A stretch of DNA of 64,000 nt from Candidatus Scybalocola faecavium (GTDB taxonomy: Bacteria; Bacillota; Clostridia; Lachnospirales; Lachnospiraceae): contig DVFP01000007.1 in NCBI GenBank assembly GCA_018713145.1, forward strand, positions 1 to 64,000, written 5' to 3'. The notes below the pieces were generated by a model, which was not told the DNA's origin, did no database searches, and saw only the letters and a list, made by a program, of their open reading frames with translations. Positions 53,686-61,827 of the stretch are shown here, piece after piece; position 1 is the stretch's first letter, and each line of letters opens with the position of its first letter. The position numbers were made by a program, and so were the translations under genes.

Positions 53686-55446
53686 TTGAAAACGAATAAT
53701 ACAGCAAACAGTGGAGCAGCAAAGACCAGTCATACAAGGACGAGCAGTCCGAGAACCCGTACAAGAGGGGAAGGAAAGAACGACCGTACGAAGAATGAAA
53801 AGATAAAGATCATTCCCCTGGGCGGACTGGAACAGATCGGAATGAATATTACCTGTATCGAATATGAAGATAATATTGTGGTCATTGACTGCGGGCTGGC
53901 TTTCCCATCGGATGATATGCTGGGGATCGATTTGGTGATTCCGGATATTACTTATCTGAGAGATAATATTTCTAAAGTCAAGGGATTTGTCATTACCCAC
54001 GGCCATGAGGACCATATCGGTGCTCTTCCCTATGTATTAAAAGATATTAATGTTCCTGTTTATGCGACAAAGCTGACCATGGGTATTATTGAGCATAAAT
54101 TAAAAGAACATGGCATGATGAAAACCACAAAGCGCCGTGTTATCCGTCACGGACAGTCCATTAATCTGGGCTGCTTTCGAATTGAGTTTATAAAGACCAA
54201 CCACAGTATTGCCGATGCCACAGCCCTGGCTATTTATACACCGGCGGGAATTATTGTTCATACCGGTGACTTTAAGATCGACTACACTCCGGTTTTTGGA
54301 GATCGTATCGACCTGGGCCGTTTTGCAGAGCTGGGGAAAAAAGGCGTGCTGGCATTAATGTGTGACAGTACCAATGCAGAGCGTCCCGGCTTCACTCAGT
54401 CTGAGCGTACGGTGGGACTGCAGTTTGAGCACATTTTTAATGATCATCCAAAGAACCGTCTGATCATTGCCACCTTTGCCTCGAATGTGGACCGGGTGCA
54501 GCAGATTATCAATACAGCCCACAAGTATGGGCGCAAGGTTATTGTTGAAGGCCGGAGCATGGTTAATATTATCAGTATTGCCCAGGAGCTTGGCTATATA
54601 AATATTCCTGACAATACTCTCATTGAACTGGATCAGATGAAGAATTATCCGCCGGAACAGATCGTGCTGATTACCACCGGAAGCCAGGGAGAGACCATGG
54701 CAGCCTTGTCAAGAATGGCGGCCAGTGTACACCGGAAGGTGTCCATTGTTCCGGGAGATACTGTTGTGTTCAGCTCTAATCCTATCCCCGGAAATGAAAA
54801 GGCTGTATCAAATGTGATCAATGAGCTGTATATGAAAGGCGCAGAGGTGATCTATCAGGATACCCATGTATCCGGTCATGCCTGCCAGGAGGATATTAAG
54901 CTGATCTATGCATTGACACAGCCTAAGTTTGCCATTCCTGTCCACGGTGAATACCGTCACCTGATCGCTCATGCCCATTTGGCGGAGATGATGGGTGTGG
55001 AAAAGGATCACATTATTTTAATGGAGACCGGCGATGTATTAGAGCTTGGCAATGACAAGGCAGCTATTACCGGAAAGGTCCACTGCGGCGATGTTATGGT
55101 AGATGGCCTTGGTGTTGGCGATGTGGGAAATATCGTGCTGCGGGACCGTCAGCTGCTTTCCCAAAATGGTCTGCTTATTGTGGTCATTACTTTGGAAAAA
55201 TATACCAATCAGATTTTGGCAGGGCCGGATATTGTGTCCCGCGGGTTTGTGTATGTGCGGGAATCCGAAACCCTTATGGATGATGCCCGCCATGTGGTGA
55301 GCAATGCCCTGGAAAACTGCCTGAGCCACCGCTGCAGTGATTGGGGCAAGATCAAAAACGTAGTGCGGGAGTCACTGGGAGATTTTGTTTGGAAGCAGAC
55401 AAAGCGTAATCCGATGATTCTGCCGATTATCATGGAAGTTGAGTAA
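53686..55446 (+). CDS. rnj: Ribonuclease J
   Basis: A 586-residue MBL/beta-CASP nuclease with both 5'-3' exo and endonuclease activity on RNA. The metal motif THGHEDHIGALPYV is near residue 103; further motifs are NHSIADA, VHTGDFKID, GSQGETMAAL and VPVHGEYRHL-like IPVHGEYRHL. A basic, Thr/Arg-rich N-terminal extension of about 40 residues precedes the catalytic domain. Start TTG at 53686 with GGAGG 7 bases ahead. It could be J1 or J2. Confidence 0.95.
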   Translation: MKTNNTANSGAAKTSHTRTSSPRTRTRGEGKNDRTKNEKIKIIPLGGLEQIGMNITCIEYEDNIVVIDCGLAFPSDDMLGIDLVIPDITYLRDNISKVKGFVITHGHEDHIGALPYVLKDINVPVYATKLTMGIIEHKLKEHGMMKTTKRRVIRHGQSINLGCFRIEFIKTNHSIADATALAIYTPAGIIVHTGDFKIDYTPVFGDRIDLGRFAELGKKGVLALMCDSTNAERPGFTQSERTVGLQFEHIFNDHPKNRLIIATFASNVDRVQQIINTAHKYGRKVIVEGRSMVNIISIAQELGYINIPDNTLIELDQMKNYPPEQIVLITTGSQGETMAALSRMAASVHRKVSIVPGDTVVFSSNPIPGNEKAVSNVINELYMKGAEVIYQDTHVSGHACQEDIKLIYALTQPKFAIPVHGEYRHLIAHAHLAEMMGVEKDHIILMETGDVLELGNDKAAITGKVHCGDVMVDGLGVGDVGNIVLRDRQLLSQNGLLIVVITLEKYTNQILAGPDIVSRGFVYVRESETLMDDARHVVSNALENCLSHRCSDWGKIKNVVRESLGDFVWKQTKRNPMILPIIMEVE

Positions 55447-55478
55447 GTAAGGCCAAGAGCCGTTAAGGAGCGTATAAC

Positions 55479-55835
55479 ATGCCGGGTATCAGGGAAAAAA
55501 CCGAAGAATTAATTGACTTGATCAAGCACAGTAAAGAATACCGATCTTATAATGAACTCAGAGCATTTATAACTCACGAATCCGGACTTAAAGACCGGAT
55601 CGACAGTTTCCGCAGGGATGTGCTGATCTTACAAAATGATCCGAACAGTGATCCGGAAAGCTTTTCCAGGATCCGTAAGGACTATGAGGATATTCTTGAG
55701 AATCCCCAGGTCATGGAATATTTGTCCGCAGAAGAGTCTGTGGTGGAAATGATGCGGGAGATTTATGAGAAGCTTGGAAGTGCGGTAAACTTAGATCTGA
55801 GTTTTCTGGAAGAAGTGAAGGAGTTGAACATATGA
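55479..55835 (+). CDS. YlbF/YmcA-family protein
   Basis: A 118-residue all-helical protein (RSYNELRAFITHESGLKDRIDSFRRD, NPQVMEYLSAEESVVEMMREIYEKL) of the YlbF/YmcA family. In Bacillus such proteins form the Y-complex that modulates RNase Y and thereby mRNA decay; the place next to RNase J fits an RNA-decay role. Its stop overlaps the next start (ATGA). Confidence 0.85.
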   Translation: MPGIREKTEELIDLIKHSKEYRSYNELRAFITHESGLKDRIDSFRRDVLILQNDPNSDPESFSRIRKDYEDILENPQVMEYLSAEESVVEMMREIYEKLGSAVNLDLSFLEEVKELNI

Positions 55836-56227
55836 GAAAGATAATTTTAGGTTTTTTTGAGCTCTGTATTCATATTGTCATCTATGCCTTTGTTATTTTC
55901 CTTGTGTACCGGGCTGCGGTCTTTGCCTATGATTTTTCGTATAACATTTTTGGCGATCCGGTCATGTCCAAGTATGACTCAGAGGTTGTGACCGTGGTTG
56001 TGGATGACGGAGATTCAGCGTCCACAGTGGCTTCAAAGCTGAAGGATGCAGGATTAATAAAATACGAAGCTGCCTTTGTGATCCGGGTGCGCCTGGAGGA
56101 AATGGGCGATAAGATCATGCCGGGAACTTTTGAACTGAGTCCCAGCATGTCTGTGGAAGATATTTTGCAGATCCTCACCACAGAAGGTGAGATCCGTCAG
56201 GAGGATAGTGAGGTAATCACACGATGA
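55832..56227 (+). CDS. Short MltG/YceG-like membrane protein lacking the catalytic domain
   Basis: A 131-residue protein: one N-terminal membrane helix (about 8-32) and an extracytoplasmic LysM-like/YceG N-terminal subdomain (VVDDGDSASTVASKLKDAGLIKYEAAFVIRV, then PGTFELSPSMSVEDILQILTT). The endolytic transglycosylase catalytic part of full MltG (about 200 further residues, with its catalytic Glu) is missing. There is no frameshift or downstream remnant, so it is a short family form; it occupies the place of yrrL (mltG) in Bacillus. Overlaps both neighbours by four bases. Confidence 0.82.
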   Translation: MRKIILGFFELCIHIVIYAFVIFLVYRAAVFAYDFSYNIFGDPVMSKYDSEVVTVVVDDGDSASTVASKLKDAGLIKYEAAFVIRVRLEEMGDKIMPGTFELSPSMSVEDILQILTTEGEIRQEDSEVITR

Positions 56228-56895
56228 ACGTAGATGAGCGGATGACAGCTTACATTCGCTCCCTGGATCACGGAGAACGTGAATATATCAGAGCCCTGGA
56301 GCAGGAAGCCGCGGATGATGGCATCCCTATCATCCGAAAAGAAACGGAAGCCCTGCTCCGGGTGCTCCTGACCATGAAAAAGCCCAAAAGGCTCCTGGAA
56401 GTAGGGGCTGCTGTGGGCTTTTCGTCTATCTTTATGAGTGAATATGCGGGAGCGGAGTGTAAGATCACAACGATAGAAAATTATGAACCCAGGATAATAA
56501 AAGCCCGGGAAAATATAAAAAACGCAGGAAAGCAGGAACAGATCACATTACTTGAAGGGGATGCGGCGGAAATTTTAAAAACACTGACCCCGGCCTATGA
56601 TTTTATTTTTATGGATGCGGCCAAGGGCCAGTATATACATTTTTTCCCTCAGGTAATGCGTCTTTTGGCCGAAGGGGGCATCCTTGTCAGCGATAATGTG
56701 CTCCAGGATGGGGATATTGTCCAGTCCAGGTATGCGGTGACCCGGAGAAACAGGACCATTCACAGCCGTATGCGGGAATACTTATGGAAACTGACCCATG
56801 ATCCTGCCCTTGAAACCATCGTCCTGCCAATCGGGGACGGCGTAACTGTTAGTACAAAAAAAGAAGAACCGATGAATGGGGCGGCTTTGCCGTGA
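56224..56895 (+). CDS. SAM-dependent O-methyltransferase, TrmR-like
   Basis: A 223-residue class I O-methyltransferase of the COMT type: LLEVGAAVGFSSIFM, ITTIENYEPRI, YDFIFMDAAKGQY and SDNVLQDG. Position between an MltG-like gene and a U32 protein corresponds to Bacillus yrrM (TrmR), which methylates 5-hydroxyuridine at tRNA position 34; the U32 partner provides hydroxylation. Start overlaps upstream stop (ATGA). Confidence 0.87.
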   Translation: MNVDERMTAYIRSLDHGEREYIRALEQEAADDGIPIIRKETEALLRVLLTMKKPKRLLEVGAAVGFSSIFMSEYAGAECKITTIENYEPRIIKARENIKNAGKQEQITLLEGDAAEILKTLTPAYDFIFMDAAKGQYIHFFPQVMRLLAEGGILVSDNVLQDGDIVQSRYAVTRRNRTIHSRMREYLWKLTHDPALETIVLPIGDGVTVSTKKEEPMNGAALP

Positions 56896-56919
56896 GTACA
56901 AAAAGATAGGAGAATTGCT

Positions 56920-58146
56920 TTGAAAAAACCAGAATTATTAATCCCTGCCAGTTGTCTTGAGGTTTTAAAGACAGCGGTAAACTTTGGCGCTGATGCGGTA
57001 TATATTGGCGGTGAGGTATTCAGTCTCAGGGCTAAATCCAAAAACTTTTCAAAAGAGGATATGATCCAAGGTATTGCCTATGCCCATGCCAAAGGCGTAC
57101 GGGTATTTGTTACGGCAAATATCCTGGCTCATAACCGGGATTTGGCGGAATTTGAACAGTACCTTATGGAATTAAAGGAGATTGGTCCCGATGCCCTGAT
57201 CATTTCCGATCCGGGAATCTTTATGATGGCCAGGAAAATATGTCCGGAGATTGAAATCCATGTAAGCACCCAGGCTAATAATACCAACTATGCCACGTTT
57301 AACTTCTGGCATGGCCTGGGAGCGAAGCGGGTAGTGACAGCCAGGGAACTGTCTCTTGAAGAAATCCGTCAGATACGGGATCATATTCCGGATGACCTGG
57401 AGATTGAAACCTTTGTCCATGGGGCTATGTGTATTTCTTATTCGGGACGCTGCCTTTTGTCCAGCTTTTTAGCCGGGCGGGATGCCAATCAGGGGGCATG
57501 TACCCACCCATGCCGATGGAAATATGCCCTTATGGAGGAAACGCGGCCAGGGGAGTATTATCCGGTATTTGAAAATGAACGGGGAACCTTTATTTTAAAT
57601 TCCAAAGACCTTTGCATGATCGATCATATTCCGGATCTGGTGGCAGCAGGCATTGACAGCTTTAAGGTGGAAGGACGCATGAAAACCGCCCTTTATGTGG
57701 CAGATGTGACACGTACTTACCGCCAGGCCATTGATGATTATTTTCAGGATCCGGCCCTTTATGAAAGCCGTCTGGACCACTACCGGGAGGAGATTGCCAA
57801 AGGCACTTACCGCCAGTATACGACGGGATTTTTCTACGGCAGGCCGGATGAAAATGCCCAGATCTATGACAGCAACACATACATTAAGTCTTACACATAC
57901 CTGGGGCTGATCAGCGGTAAAAATGACGCCGGATTTTACGGCTTTGAGCAGAGGAATAAATTCAGCGTTGGAGATACCATCGAGGTGATGAAGCCGGACG
58001 GCCGTGATGTGACTGTGACCGTCAAGGCTATGATGGATGAGGAGGGAAATGCTATCGAAAGCTGTCCTCATCCAAAGCAGAGGATATTTATCGACCTTGG
58101 GGTGTCCCTGGAAGATGGGGATCTGCTGAGACGGAAGGATGATTAA
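56920..58146 (+). CDS. Peptidase U32 family protein, TrhP-like tRNA hydroxylation factor
   Basis: A 408-residue U32 protein: PELLIPASCLEVLKTAVNFGADAVYIGG at the start, and the family signature around residues 165-200 with conserved Cys (VHGAMCISYSGRCLLSS, NQGACTHPCRW). Though named peptidase, homologues TrhP/RlhA act on RNA; with the adjacent TrmR-like enzyme this one probably makes 5-hydroxyuridine at the tRNA wobble position. Bacillus has two U32 genes (yrrN, yrrO) here; this locus has one, of YrrO length. TTG start behind TAGGAGAATTGCT. Confidence 0.88.
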   Translation: MKKPELLIPASCLEVLKTAVNFGADAVYIGGEVFSLRAKSKNFSKEDMIQGIAYAHAKGVRVFVTANILAHNRDLAEFEQYLMELKEIGPDALIISDPGIFMMARKICPEIEIHVSTQANNTNYATFNFWHGLGAKRVVTARELSLEEIRQIRDHIPDDLEIETFVHGAMCISYSGRCLLSSFLAGRDANQGACTHPCRWKYALMEETRPGEYYPVFENERGTFILNSKDLCMIDHIPDLVAAGIDSFKVEGRMKTALYVADVTRTYRQAIDDYFQDPALYESRLDHYREEIAKGTYRQYTTGFFYGRPDENAQIYDSNTYIKSYTYLGLISGKNDAGFYGFEQRNKFSVGDTIEVMKPDGRDVTVTVKAMMDEEGNAIESCPHPKQRIFIDLGVSLEDGDLLRRKDD

Positions 58147-58176
58147 GGTTATCACCGTCTGAACGGTGTGCTGCTG

Positions 58177-58752
58177 TTAAAGGGTTGTACTGCTAAAAGG
58201 TTCTACCGGCCTGGGCGGTACCTGGTGGGGGCCGATGGCTTTTTCCATCCATACCATGTCATACCACCGGCCGCCTTTATAGCCGCAGCAGTGGAAATGT
58301 CCGGCCATGGTATAGCCCAAGTGGGCATGGAAGTCTACGCTGTTTCTCGTCAGATAAGGATCGTCATCGGTCCGTGGAAAAGCAATACAGGCGTTCATGT
58401 TCAGGATGTTCTGCTTTTTCAGACTGTTTTCTAAAGCCTGGTGGAGCGCTTTTCCTACGCCCTGGCGGGTCATGCCCTGACGGACATAGATGGAAGTTTC
58501 CACAGCCCAGTCATAGGCTGCCCTCGCTTTAAAAGGGGAGGCGTAGGCATAGCCGGCGATTTTTCCCTGTACCCGGGCCACAAGCCATGGGTATCGATTT
58601 AAAACATTGGCTATGCGCTGGCGAAATTCCTCCAGAGAAGGAACCTCATATTCAAAGGTAATGGCAGTATTTGTCACATAAGGCGAGTATATATCAAGGA
58701 GAGCCTGCGCATCCCTTAAGGTTGCAGGCTCTATTTTTATTTCGGTATGCAT
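58177..58752 (-). CDS. GNAT acetyltransferase (PAT/MnaT-like)
   Basis: A 191-residue acetyltransferase resembling phosphinothricin/methionine-derivative N-acetyltransferases: IYSPYVTNTAITFEYEVPSLEEF, AYASPFKARAAYDW, ETSIYVRQGMTRQGVGKAL (acetyl-CoA loop) and FHAHLGYTMAGHF. Such enzymes acetylate methionine sulfone/sulfoximine or related compounds. Located upstream in the same direction as, and 54 bases after, aroE; may be read from the aroE promoter. Confidence 0.87.
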   Translation of the reverse strand: MHTEIKIEPATLRDAQALLDIYSPYVTNTAITFEYEVPSLEEFRQRIANVLNRYPWLVARVQGKIAGYAYASPFKARAAYDWAVETSIYVRQGMTRQGVGKALHQALENSLKKQNILNMNACIAFPRTDDDPYLTRNSVDFHAHLGYTMAGHFHCCGYKGGRWYDMVWMEKAIGPHQVPPRPVEPFSSTTL

Positions 58753-58806
58753 GATAAGATCTCCCTGTTATTTTTTATAGGAAACGTCATATATATATTT
58801 GTCGTT

Positions 58807-59670
58807 TTATGTAAAATACTTTTCCTTAATAGGCTCCACAGGCATGTCCTGTCCGGTCCACAAACGGAAACTTTCCGCCCCCTGGTATAAAAGCATATAC
58901 AGGCCGTTAAATGCCGGGCAGCCCTGCTCTTTGGCCAGACGCATAAGCTTTGTCTCCCGGGGATTATAAATAATGTCTGAGACAGCCAGGTCTGTATGGA
59001 AAACAGACGGATCCCGGATCAGACATTCATCCTCATAAGGTGCCATTCCTACATTGGTGGCATTAGTCAGTACCTGACTGGATAAAATGCTTTCTCCAAG
59101 GGAATCCTCATCGTCCAGGTCATGTAAGGTAACATGGCAGGATGTTTGGGCGTTAAGCTGTTCAATAAGGGCCTGGGCTTTTTGGTAAGTAGAAGTTTTC
59201 CGGTTAAACACCCGGATCTCCTTAACCCCATCTAAAGCCGCCTGAACAAGAATGGCTGTGGCGGCGCCGCCGGCCCCGAGGAGAGTCATCACTTTGCCGG
59301 GAAGGGGAAAGCCGGCTTCACTGGCGGCCCGCATGTAGCCGATGCCGTCGGTCGTGTAGCCGGTAAGTACACCGTTGTCGTTGACAATGGTATTCACGGC
59401 TCCGCAAAGTCGAGCTGCCGGGGACAAACGGTCTGCCAGGCGTGCCATGGCGTTTTTATGGGGCATAGTCAGGTTAAAGCCCCGGACTCCAAGGGCTTTG
59501 AGGCCGTCTACCGCGGTTTTTAAGTCTTCCGGCTTTACATCAAATGCCAAATAGGCATAGGGCAGGTTAAGGAGCCTAAAGGCTTCATTATGCATCATGG
59601 GGGAAATGCTGTGGGCCACAGGACTTCCCAAAAGCCCTGTAAGCTGTGTATGTCCGGTGATTTCAGTCAT
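58807..59670 (-). CDS. aroE: Shikimate dehydrogenase
   Basis: A 287-residue enzyme reducing 3-dehydroshikimate with NADPH. Substrate motif GSPVAHSISPMMHNEAF near the N terminus, catalytic Lys in NLTMPHKNAM (about residue 65), NAD(P) motif LLGAGGAATAI and the NRKTSTY arginine that favours NADPH. Start ATG at 59670 behind GGAGGACGATTTT. It diverges from the aroD-aroK fusion, sharing overlapping promoters at 59741-59791. Confidence 0.95.
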   Translation of the reverse strand: MTEITGHTQLTGLLGSPVAHSISPMMHNEAFRLLNLPYAYLAFDVKPEDLKTAVDGLKALGVRGFNLTMPHKNAMARLADRLSPAARLCGAVNTIVNDNGVLTGYTTDGIGYMRAASEAGFPLPGKVMTLLGAGGAATAILVQAALDGVKEIRVFNRKTSTYQKAQALIEQLNAQTSCHVTLHDLDDEDSLGESILSSQVLTNATNVGMAPYEDECLIRDPSVFHTDLAVSDIIYNPRETKLMRLAKEQGCPAFNGLYMLLYQGAESFRLWTGQDMPVEPIKEKYFT

Positions 59671-59689
59671 AAAATCGTCCTCCGTTATT

Positions 59690-59735
59690 TAAAGGGCAGC
59701 CAGCTGTTCAGCCAGATGAATGGTTACTGCGCTTT
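59690..59735. repeat. Fragment of palindromic intergenic repeat
   Basis: CTGTTCAGCCAGATGAATGG at 59704-59723 resembles CTGTTTAGCCATCTGAACGG at 21970-21989; a related inverted piece (GGCTGAACGGTCATCGTTG) lies at 59827-59845. They flank the aro promoters. Confidence 0.35.
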
Positions 59736-59740
59736 TTCTT

Positions 59741-59791
59741 TTGAAAATCTCTTTACTTTACAAATATAATATATTAAAGTAAAGAAAGCAA
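59741..59791. promoter_or_regulatory. Overlapping divergent aro promoters with shared inverted repeat
   Basis: Plus strand: TTGAAA (59741-59746), 18 bases, TATAAT (59765-59770). Minus strand: TTGCTT (59791-59786), 17 bases, TATATT (59768-59763). The -10 elements overlap. A perfect inverted repeat CTTTACTTTA (59751-59760) and TAAAGTAAAG (59775-59784) surrounds both, a natural operator for one regulator controlling aroE and aroDK together. The regulator is unknown. Confidence 0.75.
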
Positions 59792-59876
59792 GTAGTAAAA
59801 GATGATACAAGTGTAACCGCATGGTTGGCTGAACGGTCATCGTTGTGAAAAATGCGGCATGAAAAGAGGAATGACT

Positions 59877-61247
59877 ATGAAGATCGTAGAAGTCCGGGGA
59901 ATAAAGATCGGCACAGGGCGGCCAAAGATTTGTATTCCCGTTATGGAAAAAAGGACAGAAGATATAGTGGAAATGGCCGAACAGGCTGTTATGGTCGGAG
60001 CAGATTTGATCGAATGGCGGGCAGATGCGTGGGAGCGGCTGGAATGTGACCGGCTGCCGGGAACTTTAAAAGCCTTAAGGACCCGTATTGGCCAGGTCCC
60101 TCTGTTATTTACCATCCGTACATCTTCAGAAGGCGGCCTTAAGGCCCTTTCTCCGGAAGAATATACCCGGCTGAACCAGACGGCTATTGAAAGCGGTGTG
60201 CCGGATCTTATTGATGTGGAAATGGGCCGTGAGCCAAAGGCGGTGGAAAGGATCATCGCTGCCGCCCATGAAGCCGGCGTCAGTGTGGTCGGCTCATATC
60301 ATGATTTTTTTAAGACCCCTTCAGTGGAGGCGATGGTAGAGCGGCTCCAGAAGGCCTGGGATGGGGGCGCGGATATTTTAAAGCTGGCGGTCATGCCTGA
60401 AACGATGGACGATGTGGTCCGTTTGCTGGATGCGACCCAAAAGGCTTCCTCCATGTTTGACCGGCCGCTGATCACTATGTCCATGGGGGCCATGGGGAGC
60501 ATCAGCCGTGTGTGGGGGGAATATTTTGGCAGCGCCGTAACCTTTGGGCAGATGGGACAGGCCAGTGCCCCCGGCCAGTTTGACGCCGGGGAACTTAGGA
60601 CTGTGCTGGATATTTTCCACAAGCAGGCATCCCAGGCCGGCCAGGTTTTTCCGGACCGGGAGGATGGGGGCAGCAAAGATAAGAACATGGGGCTCAGCGC
60701 CCGCTCCCGGGGAAGCGATAAAGCGCTGGAAAAAAAGATACGCCATTTATTTTTAACCGGCTTTATGGGTACCGGAAAAACAAGCGTGGCCCGGGAGCTG
60801 GAAAAGCTGACAGGAATGCCTGTCATGGAAATGGATGAGGAACTGGCCCGCCGGGAGGGCCGCAGTATCCCGGATATTTTTGCCGCGGAAGGCGAAGGGT
60901 ATTTTCGCCAGATTGAAACTCAGCTTTTGCAGGACATTGCCCGGGAAGAAACGGCAATGATCGTTTCCTGCGGCGGGGGTGCGGTGCTGGCTGAAAAAAA
61001 TACCCAGCTCATGAAAAGCTGCGGTAAGGTGGTGCTTTTAACTGCCCGGCCGGAAACGATCTACGCCCGTGTCGGCGGAGACGAAGGCCGCCCCAATCTT
61101 AAGGGCCGGAAATCTCCTAAAGACATTGAAGCTTTAATGACCCAGAGAGAGCCTAAATACAAGGCCGCCGCAGATGTTGTGGTGGAAACCGACAGAAAAG
61201 ATATAAAGGCCATTGCCAGAGAAATCCTGGCCGTGTGCAGTGAATAA
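59877..61247 (+). CDS. Fused 3-dehydroquinate dehydratase (type I) and shikimate kinase
   Basis: A 456-residue bifunctional protein. Residues 1-250 are a type I dehydroquinase (AroD): catalytic H142 in GSYHDF and Schiff-base K169 in ADILKLAVMP. A linker of about 35 residues (260-290) leads to a shikimate kinase (AroK): P-loop GFMGTGKT at 295-302, the shikimate-binding DEE-type MDEELARREG and SCGGGAVL, and the lid with RPNLKGR. Together with AroE across the promoter, it provides three consecutive shikimate-pathway steps. The ATG at 59877 follows AGAGGAATGACT. No frameshift at the junction, so this is a true fusion. Confidence 0.92.
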   Translation: MKIVEVRGIKIGTGRPKICIPVMEKRTEDIVEMAEQAVMVGADLIEWRADAWERLECDRLPGTLKALRTRIGQVPLLFTIRTSSEGGLKALSPEEYTRLNQTAIESGVPDLIDVEMGREPKAVERIIAAAHEAGVSVVGSYHDFFKTPSVEAMVERLQKAWDGGADILKLAVMPETMDDVVRLLDATQKASSMFDRPLITMSMGAMGSISRVWGEYFGSAVTFGQMGQASAPGQFDAGELRTVLDIFHKQASQAGQVFPDREDGGSKDKNMGLSARSRGSDKALEKKIRHLFLTGFMGTGKTSVARELEKLTGMPVMEMDEELARREGRSIPDIFAAEGEGYFRQIETQLLQDIAREETAMIVSCGGGAVLAEKNTQLMKSCGKVVLLTARPETIYARVGGDEGRPNLKGRKSPKDIEALMTQREPKYKAAADVVVETDRKDIKAIAREILAVCSE

Positions 61248-61322
61248 AAAGACAGCCTTTAGGAGGAAATCCCCTCCGGGGATACCTGTATGGCTTTAAA
61301 AAGATAGCCTTTAGGAGGAAAT
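61246..61322 (+). repeat. 52-bp SD-hairpin module before yqeG
   Basis: The 25-bp segment ending TTTAGGAGGAAAT occurs twice (61246-61270 and 61298-61322), 52 bases apart, with one substitution. Between lie ATCCCC-TCC-GGGGAT and ATACCTGTAT, identical to the first lepA module, then GGCT...AGCC. The second AGGAGGAAAT abuts the yqeG ATG at 61323. Confidence 0.85.
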
Positions 61323-61817
61323 ATGTTAGAGCGATTTTATCCGGACCGTGTGAGTCCATCCACATATGATATTGATTTTGAGAAGCTGTATAAGGATGGG
61401 GTGCGGGGTCTGATTTTTGATATTGATAATACATTAGTGCCCCATGGGGCGCCGGCTGATGCCCGGGCAAAAAAGCTGTTTGTCCGTTTGAAAAAGATGG
61501 GGTTTGCCTGCTGTCTCCTTTCTAATAATGGGGAACACAGAGTTAAAATGTTTAATAAAGATATTGGCGTTCACTATATTTGCCATGCCCATAAACCGTC
61601 TACAGCCAATTATAAAAAGGCCATGGAGCTTATGGGAACAAATCTGAAAAATACAGTTTTCATCGGCGATCAGCTTTTTACGGACATTTACGGTGCTAAA
61701 AGGCTGGGGATGGCGAATATATTAGTACGGCCGATCCATCCAAAGGAGGAGATCCAGATCGTGTTGAAACGGCGGCTGGAAAAGATCGTGCTGCATTTTT
61801 ATGAGAAAAATAAGTGA
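61323..61817 (+). CDS. YqeG-family HAD phosphatase
   Basis: A 164-residue HAD IIIA phosphatase: motif I GLIFDIDNTLVPHG, motif II LSNN and motif IV FIGDQLFTDIYGAKR. Homologues are phosphatidylglycerophosphate phosphatases (yeast Gep4-like), but the activity of bacterial YqeG is not fully settled. Starts right behind the repeat module. Its stop overlaps an alternative start of the dipeptidase gene. Confidence 0.9.
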   Translation: MLERFYPDRVSPSTYDIDFEKLYKDGVRGLIFDIDNTLVPHGAPADARAKKLFVRLKKMGFACCLLSNNGEHRVKMFNKDIGVHYICHAHKPSTANYKKAMELMGTNLKNTVFIGDQLFTDIYGAKRLGMANILVRPIHPKEEIQIVLKRRLEKIVLHFYEKNK

Positions 61818-61827
61818 GGAGGAGCCC

